Shown one piece after another: positions 62,401 to 64,000 of a DNA stretch of 64,000 bases. The stretch covers positions 1,721,001 through 1,785,000 of the forward strand of contig JAEMWC010000046.1 in assembly GCA_016490735.1 (NCBI GenBank). The letters run 5' to 3'. Source of the stretch: Pachyseris speciosa (Eukaryota; Cnidaria; Anthozoa; Scleractinia; Pachyseridae). The notes beneath the pieces were generated by a model. The model had not been told where the DNA came from. It ran no database searches and worked only from the letters and a program-made list of their open reading frames with translations. The position numbers were made by a program, and so were the translations under genes. Within the stretch, counting starts at the first letter, position 1, and each line of letters starts with the position of its first letter.

Positions 62401-63829
62401 AGAAGTGGAGTTTGTTTGTCTGAGTCACGCGGGGGGTCTAAAATTTCATGACGTCATTAGTATAAAGCGCTATTGGTTATCATCGACCAAGATTGACTGC
62501 TATGCATAAATTCGATTGTCTCAATTTCTCCTTTGAATCACTCATCAACGGATCGAAACGGAGTATTCTTGGATTGCACCTGACGGCACGGCGGCCATGT
62601 TGGTGGAACGAACAATAGCGAAAAAGTCTTTTGGGAATTTGACTCTATTATTATGCAAACCTTGAGCTTCATTTTTCTATTGTTTTGGCACCAACATGAC
62701 CGTCTTATCACGTGAGTGCAATCAAAGAATCATACTACATATCAGTTACAACGAGTGCAACATACTGGAAAGCACATTCTCCTTTCAAGTTGCCCCGCAA
62801 AGAACTCACTGAAAGTAGTCCAATACGTCTCTTACAACATCGTCGACATTAACGAAGCTTCACAACTAACTGGTGGCCTTAATTTGTTTGTTTCCTACAG
62901 GCTAACAACTTTCTTCGAGCGTTTCGCACAATTCCTGAGGCTGCAGCACTCGGGTTGGTGATGAACGATGTTGACGAGTCGTTTGGAAACGCTAACTTTC
63001 CTCGTTTGATTCAAAGCTGGTTCAGATTTGTCCTTCAACAGATGCATCAGGTACTGTTGTCTTTATCACCTAACGCTCCCAAAGCTTGCAGCAGACATGT
63101 TCACTCAGCGCTGTTTCTGTTAATTGTCGCAAAACCGGAACCAGAGTGATTTACTGGTCAATAACGTTGAGCACAAACAATGTAACGAACCAATAATTCG
63201 TTGGAAATCCATGAAACCGGCACAAAGCGCGGAAAAATTCGTGCGCTAATATTTACTATTGGTTTTGAGCACAACTTTTTTTGACGTCTTTATTGAATTA
63301 TTGCCAAAGCTTGTTGAACATACTGTTCATTTCCATATAAGCAATCAAACTCGACTGCCGGTTGCGAAAGTTGCGCGAGTTTTGCTAACCTATCCCAGAC
63401 GGTTGTACAGCAAAGCCCAGAAGAAGCAGGCATTAGTATCGAGCCGGAGCGCACTGAAGTGGTACCTGTCTGAGATTGTAGTATTCTCGTGTATACTTTC
63501 AGATCGGTGTCGATCGTGTGAACATAGTCATACTGACGACTGTTAGTCGTAGTGGTCTGAATTCATTACAGAGTGAGGAGCCAAACATAAGATTGCCCCG
63601 ATTCTCCTGGTTGTAAGTTTGCTGGGGTGTGGGGTGTATCAGTCCACCCTGTAAAACCCAGCGGAATTCGCAAACTTTAATTCACAATAGAGTATACTGT
63701 AGTATATATTACAAGATGTAAAAAAGAACAGTGGGCACTGAAAGTCCATATTCTTCTCTTTGCCTCTCTTTAGGATACCCTAGAACCACCGACAGCAACG
63801 GACATAGCGAATGGTGACCCACAAAATCT
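33110..63829 (+). CDS. PAN2: PAN2, poly(A)-nuclease catalytic subunit, 5' part (18 exons), runs off right edge
   Basis: PAN2 with PAN3 shortens mRNA poly(A) tails in the cytoplasm before CCR4-NOT acts. Exons 1-17 join in phase with GT/AG sites to 581 codons; an 18th is probable. Residues about 1-335 form the WD40 propeller ([42 protein letters not shown]). Residues about 375-407 are the PAN3-binding linker ([18 protein letters not shown]). The ubiquitin-hydrolase-like fold starts at about 460 with [16 protein letters not shown], where the catalytic Cys of true USPs is Ala, as known for PAN2. Then come [17 protein letters not shown] and [18 protein letters not shown]. The rest of this domain and the DEDD exonuclease lie beyond 64000. 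The N-terminus is some tens of residues shorter than in vertebrates. Introns carry many transposable elements. Confidence 0.97.
33515..34713. mobile_element. 1.2-kb non-autonomous element in PAN2 intron 1
   Basis: CTCGACCCCAGAGCTCTTC at 33518 is inverted as GAAGAGCTCTGGGGTTGAG ending 34709. AGAGATTAGGC is present on both sides (33504-33514 and 34714-34724), a likely 11-bp target duplication. Interior ORFs show no known domain. Confidence 0.72.
34744..35560 (-). pseudogene. TTF-type zinc-finger (hAT/ZNF862-like) N-terminal fragment, interrupted
   Basis: On the minus strand the reading [28 protein letters not shown], then after stops [26 protein letters not shown] and [17 protein letters not shown] is the TTF zinc-finger module found at the start of hAT-derived proteins such as ZNF862. 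The ORF 35088-34744 holds the Cys/His part. Stops lie near 35150-35170, and a 239-bp insertion with a 15-bp duplication (35266-35504) breaks the acidic part. The downstream hAT transposase domain is absent. Dead copy in PAN2 intron 1. Confidence 0.7.
35266..35504. mobile_element. Snap-back retroelement fragment with 15-bp target duplication
   Basis: TTCCTTGTCATCATG flanks both sides (35251-35265 and 35505-35519). Most of the insert is a near-perfect hairpin: 35329-35415 against 35421-35505, tip TTCGTTCCGACGAA. On the minus strand, one arm reads in frame as [10 protein letters not shown] and [15 protein letters not shown]. Confidence 0.8.
35561..36201. other. PAN2 intron 1, right end
   Basis: No gene or defined element seen. 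Confidence 0.5.
36202..36368 (+). CDS. PAN2: PAN2 exon 2
   Basis: [20 protein letters not shown] and [14 protein letters not shown]; acceptor TTCAAG, donor GTCAGA. Confidence 0.94.
36527..36766. repeat. MITE next to TTAA
   Basis: TTACAGCCAAATTCGTTGTAT near 36530 is inverted as ACAATGAATTTGGCTGTAA near 36741. An inner palindrome (GGTTGCTCTGTTCTGTC and complement) explains the mirrored ORFs on both strands. TTAA precedes the left end. Confidence 0.7.
36767..37425. other. PAN2 intron 2, no gene
   Basis: Only a short GT run near 36890; no coding signal. Confidence 0.5.
37426..38330 (-). pseudogene. Ty3/gypsy integrase fragment
   Basis: Minus-strand frames add up to an integrase core and C-terminal part: [20 protein letters not shown] and [20 protein letters not shown] (second catalytic Asp region), then ENCETT and [40 protein letters not shown] and [13 protein letters not shown], then [20 protein letters not shown]. 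The QYRNTPDP and LFGR blocks are hallmarks of gypsy integrases. At least three frameshifts. Protease, RT and LTRs are not seen. Confidence 0.8.
38340..38720. repeat. Dispersed repeat B, copy 1, ends at TTAA
   Basis: Shares CTAATCCTACGATCCTAAAA and TTTCTGCGCATGCCCGAACT with other copies; right end GGAGTGAAAGGG followed by TTAA (38717-38720). The inverted counterpart is at 44740-45140 and a third copy at 50885-51350. Confidence 0.7.
38825..41531 (-). pseudogene. BEL/Pao retrotransposon polyprotein, decayed
   Basis: Minus-strand order: gag (41531-41193, [37 protein letters not shown]), continued at 41012-40863 ([19 protein letters not shown]), a Cys/His knuckle (40720-40600, [18 protein letters not shown]), a late RT segment (40302-40087, [20 protein letters not shown]), RNase H-like region (39892-39545, [13 protein letters not shown]), and integrase HHCC zinc domain (39463-39032, [22 protein letters not shown]). 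Protease and most of RT are missing or unreadable. Frameshifts are frequent and a fold-back element sits inside gag. No LTRs recognised. Confidence 0.82.
41026..41209. repeat. Fold-back MITE inside BEL gag
   Basis: GACCCTTTTCATAATGGCG near 41028 is inverted as CGCCATTATGAAAAAGGTC near 41189. A reading KLRRNY outside continues as ALHMLEEG on the other side, so it interrupts gag; a 4-5-bp CTAT-like duplication is possible. Confidence 0.82.
41740..41890 (-). pseudogene. Small retroelement gag fragment
   Basis: One open minus-strand stretch reads [20 protein letters not shown] then [17 protein letters not shown], like the capsid C-terminal helix region of Ty3/gypsy gag. No other part nearby. Confidence 0.45.
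41891..42407. other. PAN2 intron 2, no gene
   Basis: Nothing recognisable. Confidence 0.5.
42408..42722. repeat. Tandem duplication, unit about 158 bp
   Basis: 42408-42565 and 42566-42722 match along their length (GAGAGCCTTC, GAGCTATGCTGGCTCTGTT, GACGTAAAGATTTGGGT) with small indels. Confidence 0.88.
42723..43171. other. PAN2 intron 2, right end
   Basis: A C-run lies near 43016-43030. No gene. Confidence 0.5.
43172..43292 (+). CDS. PAN2: PAN2 exon 3
   Basis: [20 protein letters not shown], a WD40 blade; acceptor TTTGCAG, donor GTAACC. Intron 2 before it is 6.8 kb and full of retroelements. Confidence 0.94.
43293..44107. other. PAN2 intron 3, no gene
   Basis: No domain or defined repeat seen before the family A copy. 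Confidence 0.5.
44108..44282. repeat. Family A repeat, copy 4
   Basis: GGGCGTAAGTGACGATTTTGG and GAGCTGAATTTTTGCATGTG match the unit at 24060-24250. It ends GCATTCAATTG, 20 bp before PAN2 exon 4. Confidence 0.8.
44303..44377 (+). CDS. PAN2: PAN2 exon 4
   Basis: [20 protein letters not shown], ends GGK; acceptor GCATTAG, donor GTATAT. Confidence 0.93.
44446..44564 (+). CDS. PAN2: PAN2 exon 5
   Basis: [20 protein letters not shown] and [18 protein letters not shown]; acceptor CACCAG, donor GTATGT. Confidence 0.96.
44740..45140. repeat. Dispersed repeat B, copy 2 (inverted)
   Basis: Reverse complement of 38340-38720 with moderate divergence and a small insertion; the left end is a TTAA followed by TCCATTGACTCC. 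Confidence 0.7.
45613..45688 (+). CDS. PAN2: PAN2 exon 6
   Basis: [20 protein letters not shown]; acceptor CTTGCAG, donor GTATCT. Confidence 0.95.
46038..46324 (-). repeat. tRNA-like SINE with 35-bp direct repeats
   Basis: The minus strand 46189-46118 folds as a tRNA: acceptor stem GGCTTGT with ACAAGCC, D-stem GCTC/GAGC, and T loop GGTTCGAATCC (B box); A box TAGCTCAGTCG. The anticodon arm is weak and position 33 is C, so it resembles tRNA-Thr(GGT) but is not a good tRNA gene. A hairpin GCCTGAA(T)nTTCAGGC follows. An identical 35-bp segment (GATTGAATATGTGCATGATC start) lies on both sides at 46038-46072 and 46290-46324. Confidence 0.78.
46508..46576 (+). CDS. PAN2: PAN2 exon 7 (69 bp)
   Basis: [20 protein letters not shown] ending VSQ; acceptor TGTTTAG, donor GTTAGT. 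Confidence 0.94.
46577..47461. other. PAN2 intron 7
   Basis: Two head-to-head ORFs (minus 47168-46950, plus 47162-47440) are unrecognised; both are short and may be chance. Confidence 0.4.
47462..47606 (+). CDS. PAN2: PAN2 exon 8
   Basis: [20 protein letters not shown] and [18 protein letters not shown]; acceptor CTCGTAG, donor GTATTC. It contains no long ATG-initiated ORF and was found by phase and similarity. Confidence 0.92.
47892..48110. repeat. Short tandem repeats in a MITE-like block
   Basis: CGTCGTGCTACTGCCGTGCTT-like units recur at about 75-79-bp spacing (47917, 47992, 48071), with TCGCACGAC and AGCACGACT motifs. Confidence 0.7.
48111..48755. other. PAN2 intron 8, remainder
   Basis: Nothing recognisable. 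Confidence 0.5.
48756..48838 (+). CDS. PAN2: PAN2 exon 9
   Basis: [20 protein letters not shown] and PTEFAHP; acceptor TTTTCAG, donor GTGAGT. Confidence 0.94.
49247..49320 (+). CDS. PAN2: PAN2 exon 10
   Basis: [20 protein letters not shown], proline-rich end of the propeller; acceptor GTTACAG, donor GTAAGT. Confidence 0.9.
49321..50146. other. PAN2 intron 10, left part
   Basis: No gene or defined repeat seen. Confidence 0.5.
50147..50485. repeat. Dense TTCGAT/ATCGAA motif array
   Basis: About eighteen copies of TTCGAT or ATCGAA in about 340 bp, with irregular spacing. The left part is mostly ATCGAA and the right mostly TTCGATT, so the whole can fold back. Confidence 0.85.
50706..50756 (+). 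CDS. PAN2: PAN2 exon 11 (51 bp)
   Basis: [16 protein letters not shown]; acceptor TTCGCAG, donor GTACTA. Confidence 0.9.
50885..51350. repeat. Dispersed repeat B, copy 3, ends at TTAA
   Basis: Starts ACCCATTGAAGTCC, shares GCGCATGCCCGAACTTTGG with copy 1, and ends AGCCAATGGG followed by TTAA. Confidence 0.65.
51515..51611 (+). CDS. PAN2: PAN2 exon 12
   Basis: [20 protein letters not shown], the conserved PAN3-interacting linker; acceptor TTAACAG, donor GTATTT. Confidence 0.95.
51829..52190. repeat. Fold-back MITE, GAGCTTTAGC type
   Basis: GAGCTTTAGCAGCGACGACG at the left is inverted as GTCGTCCTCGTTGCTAAAGC at the right. Confidence 0.85.
52195..52528. repeat. Related fold-back MITE, directly adjacent
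   Basis: Diverged second copy: GTAACGACGACGGCAACAGC at the left, GTCGTCGCCGTTGCC at the right. It shares ACGCACGTGC and GTTGATTTGC with its neighbour. Confidence 0.8.
52628..52709 (+). CDS. PAN2: PAN2 exon 13
   Basis: [20 protein letters not shown], an acidic variable linker; acceptor GCTGTAG, donor GTACTG. Confidence 0.85.
52710..53526. other. PAN2 intron 13, left part
   Basis: A 63-codon minus-strand ORF (53163-52972) is protein-like but unrecognised; nothing else. Confidence 0.4.
53527..53728. repeat. Fold-back MITE, about 200 bp
   Basis: CCTGGTTCACACTAGCGACAT is inverted as ATGTCACTAGTGTGAACCAGG; the interior is rich in ACATAACG phrases. Confidence 0.88.
53793..54173. repeat. MITE, about 380 bp
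   Basis: AAGGTCGGCATACACTA at the left is inverted as TAGTGTGTGCCGACCTT at the right. Repeated GGGACAAGTC/GACTTGTCCC motifs lie inside. Confidence 0.85.
54433..54498 (+). CDS. PAN2: PAN2 exon 14 (66 bp)
   Basis: [16 protein letters not shown]; acceptor TTTCCAG, donor GTCAGT. Confidence 0.92.
54499..55485. other. PAN2 intron 14
   Basis: CCCATGGG-type palindromes and TGGGCAAAA motifs near 54717 and 55012-55045 suggest another decayed MITE; no gene. Confidence 0.4.
55486..55580 (+). CDS. PAN2: PAN2 exon 15
   Basis: [20 protein letters not shown] then [10 protein letters not shown], start of the inactive ubiquitin-hydrolase fold; donor GTATGT. Confidence 0.96.
55874..56025. repeat. Fold-back element, about 150 bp
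   Basis: CACACGACCGAG plus GGGTCTATTCCTGATTTGGCG is inverted as CGTCAAATTAGGAATAGACC and CTCGGTCGTGT. Confidence 0.85.
56388..56516 (+). CDS. PAN2: PAN2 exon 16
   Basis: [20 protein letters not shown]; acceptor CCTCTAG, donor GTGAGA. Confidence 0.96.
56640..57085. repeat. Repeat C, copy 1, with fold-back GGTCCC(A/G)AGGGAAAC
   Basis: ATACACTTAATGTATGGTCCC, AACAATCACAGCAAAA, GCTGAATGAATAATTTA, AGCTGACGTCAGCACGT and TCGGGATACATTT occur in the same order as at 59515-60090. An additional GGTCCCGAGGGAAACA hairpin is at 56955-57063. Confidence 0.8.
57363..57467. repeat. Fold-back element, about 105 bp
   Basis: AACAACTATTCAC with GGTGGCTAGTGGCG is inverted as CCACTAGCCACC and GTGAATAGTTGTT. Confidence 0.85.
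57468..58010. other. PAN2 intron 16, no gene
   Basis: Nothing recognisable. Confidence 0.5.
58011..58199. repeat. Long hairpin, about 190 bp
   Basis: Arms of about 80 bp (ACAAATAAAAAAGCCTTAAC and GGCACGCAAGGAAGTGACGA at the left) are almost perfectly inverted, with loop GCCGTAGGCGAGTGC. Confidence 0.9.
58200..59157. other. PAN2 intron 16, no gene
   Basis: CATTTGTACTCTCATAAGGC near 58293 recurs near 59431 in the same orientation, so this is repeat-derived; no coding signal. Confidence 0.5.
59158..59240. repeat. Hairpin
   Basis: TGTGTTTTCAGAAGTTGCTG with AAATTG is inverted as CAATTTCAGCAACTTCTGAA with AACACG. Confidence 0.88.
59515..60100. repeat. Repeat C, copy 2, with complete fold-back
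   Basis: Begins with the hairpin 59518-59664 (TATGGTCCCGAGGGAAACAG and complement), then follows copy 1 in order to TCGGGATACATTTGAA. Confidence 0.8.
60087..60243. repeat. Two-copy tandem repeat, unit about 78 bp
   Basis: TTGAATTTGG to AAGTCTAGGTAT occurs twice in direct orientation. Confidence 0.85.
60252..60408. repeat. Fold-back element, about 157 bp
   Basis: AAACCCCTTTTGGCGGCTAG and TATATCGGA are inverted as TCCGATATACCAGTAAGCCA and AAGGGGTTT. Confidence 0.85.
60928..61759 (+). pseudogene. THAP-domain transposase N-terminal part, frameshifted and truncated
   Basis: It starts [20 protein letters not shown], followed by [20 protein letters not shown] and, in the next frame, TYICALHW; the Cys pair plus the final Cys-x2-His make a THAP zinc finger. 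One extra A in each of the A-runs near 61120-61126 and 61171-61176 shifts the frame. The linker ([18 protein letters not shown]) and, after another shift near 61430, [20 protein letters not shown] and [20 protein letters not shown] follow, the usual region before the DDE nuclease. It ends at 61759 with the nuclease missing. Confidence 0.72.
61729..62400 (-). CDS. SAP-domain protein of the Kolobok-like element, C-terminally truncated
   Basis: A 223-codon open frame; Met at 62400 or 62382 (MASSSLHSL). The SAP DNA-binding motif is [20 protein letters not shown] at residues about 38-57, followed by [12 protein letters not shown]. Farther on, [20 protein letters not shown] and [16 protein letters not shown] resemble the stretch before a SWIM-type zinc motif, but the Cys/His residues are lost because the frame runs into sequence of the THAP gene. 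Full-length relatives have a SWIM finger and often a YqaJ nuclease domain. Likely accessory protein of the transposon. Confidence 0.65.
   Translation of the reverse strand: MRAAREMASSSLHSLTVLTEEDGVPGSKFEREPEDYTVDQLKRWLKCRGLKLSGKREDLVQRVRDCVKSGNYHTLDPAINHGKWFAAKVLQENSDVKTNSGSIIHSVYSVDGWRVFPSQNIPSLFNYGHVHYYALESIQNVADHPEDIEDRLGHMTDKPLKNGRKYVDSGFVHDMMDTVSGDHYLVRAHVWPSMRAELPHNVVVVLSVNSGAVLHCFSSLLFQ
62473..62900. other. PAN2 intron 16, right end
   Basis: No gene. A small ORF (62716-62961) overlaps exon 17 in another frame and is a shadow. Confidence 0.5.
62901..63050 (+). CDS. PAN2: PAN2 exon 17
   Basis: [20 protein letters not shown] and [14 protein letters not shown]; acceptor TCCTACAG, donor GTACTG. 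Intron 16 before it is 6.4 kb. Confidence 0.95.
63051..63773. other. PAN2 intron 17
   Basis: A 95-codon ORF at 63259-63546 has no recognisable domain and does not fit the PAN2 reading; treated as intron. Confidence 0.5.
63774..63829 (+). CDS. PAN2: PAN2 exon 18 (probable)
   Basis: [18 protein letters not shown] between a CTCTTTAG acceptor and a GTAAGG donor, in phase with exon 17. This part of PAN2 is variable, so similarity is weak. Confidence 0.6.
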
Positions 63830-64000
63830 GTAAGGACGTATCTCCTTTTCTTGTATATTTCTGTTTGTACTTTGTGCAAGGTAGTCGGCAGTAGTCATCT
63901 TCGGCACTTTTAAGAAATCTTCGGGAAAGCTTCGGTATAGCCAAAGTCTTCGGGTGGGCCCCGAATATTTTGGAAAGTCCATGGCAGTACATACTTCTTT

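Larger units (their letters stand above)
60745..62472. mobile_element. Kolobok-like DNA transposon, internally deleted
   Basis: TAGCGCTTTATACTA at 60745-60759 is perfectly inverted at 62458-62472. TTAA precedes the left end; TTGG follows the right end, so the TTAA duplication is imperfect. A second inverted pair lies inside (AGACCCCCCGC, GACTCAGACAAACA; 60797-60825 and 62413-62440). A THAP ORF (plus) and a SAP ORF (minus) converge and meet at about 61740, each cut short. Kolobok elements use TTAA and carry a THAP transposase; this fits, but other THAP families are possible. Confidence 0.7.

Noticed and set aside
63259..63546. 95-codon ORF as a PAN2 exon
   Set aside because: The frame does not join exon 17 in phase with good splice sites and lacks similarity.

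Overview
The window is animal nuclear DNA, AT-rich, with long introns and many repeats. It holds two spliced, conserved protein genes plus many decayed mobile elements. The repeat mix (DIRS and Ngaro tyrosine-recombinase retroelements, piggyBac, Harbinger, Kolobok-like and BEL/Pao pieces, a tRNA-like SINE and many fold-back MITEs) points to an invertebrate. The style of the repeats suggests an anthozoan cnidarian, probably a stony coral; this species-level guess is inference.

Left third (1-19 kb): no host gene is visible. The edge carries the 5' half of a Harbinger (HARBI1-type) transposase on the minus strand. From about 2.2 to 15.2 kb lies a decayed DIRS-type retrotransposon on the plus strand, in the order gag, reverse transcriptase, RNase H and tyrosine recombinase. 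Its gag end is split by a nearly intact piggyBac element (3060-5991, perfect 14-bp terminal repeats, TTAA on both sides). Its RNase H is split by an Ngaro-type retrotransposon on the minus strand (8077-13188), recognised by its split direct repeats and its gag, RT, RNase H and recombinase order. Next come two LINE 3' fragments and several MITEs.

Middle (19.4-32.4 kb): a complete ten-exon sideroflexin gene, closest to SFXN2, runs on the minus strand. It encodes 323 residues, and all splice sites and phases join cleanly. Its introns hold fold-back elements, a pogo-like MITE and a 2.3-kb unit bounded by inverted copies of a local repeat family.

Right half (33.1 kb to the edge): PAN2, the catalytic subunit of the PAN2-PAN3 poly(A) nuclease, runs on the plus strand. 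Seventeen firm exons and one probable exon are present. They cover the WD40 propeller, the PAN3-binding linker and the start of the inactive ubiquitin-hydrolase-like domain; the exonuclease domain lies beyond the window. Its introns contain a decayed TTF zinc-finger ORF, Ty3/gypsy and BEL/Pao remnants, a SINE, a Kolobok-like element with THAP and SAP ORFs, and many fold-back repeats.

The two genes are divergent, with 718 bp between start codons, so a shared bidirectional promoter is likely. One is mitochondrial and the other cytoplasmic mRNA decay, and the sequence gives no direct functional link. I see no clearly new biological system. The best leads are the nested recombinase retroelements, the inverted-repeat unit at 24-26 kb and the Kolobok-like element.
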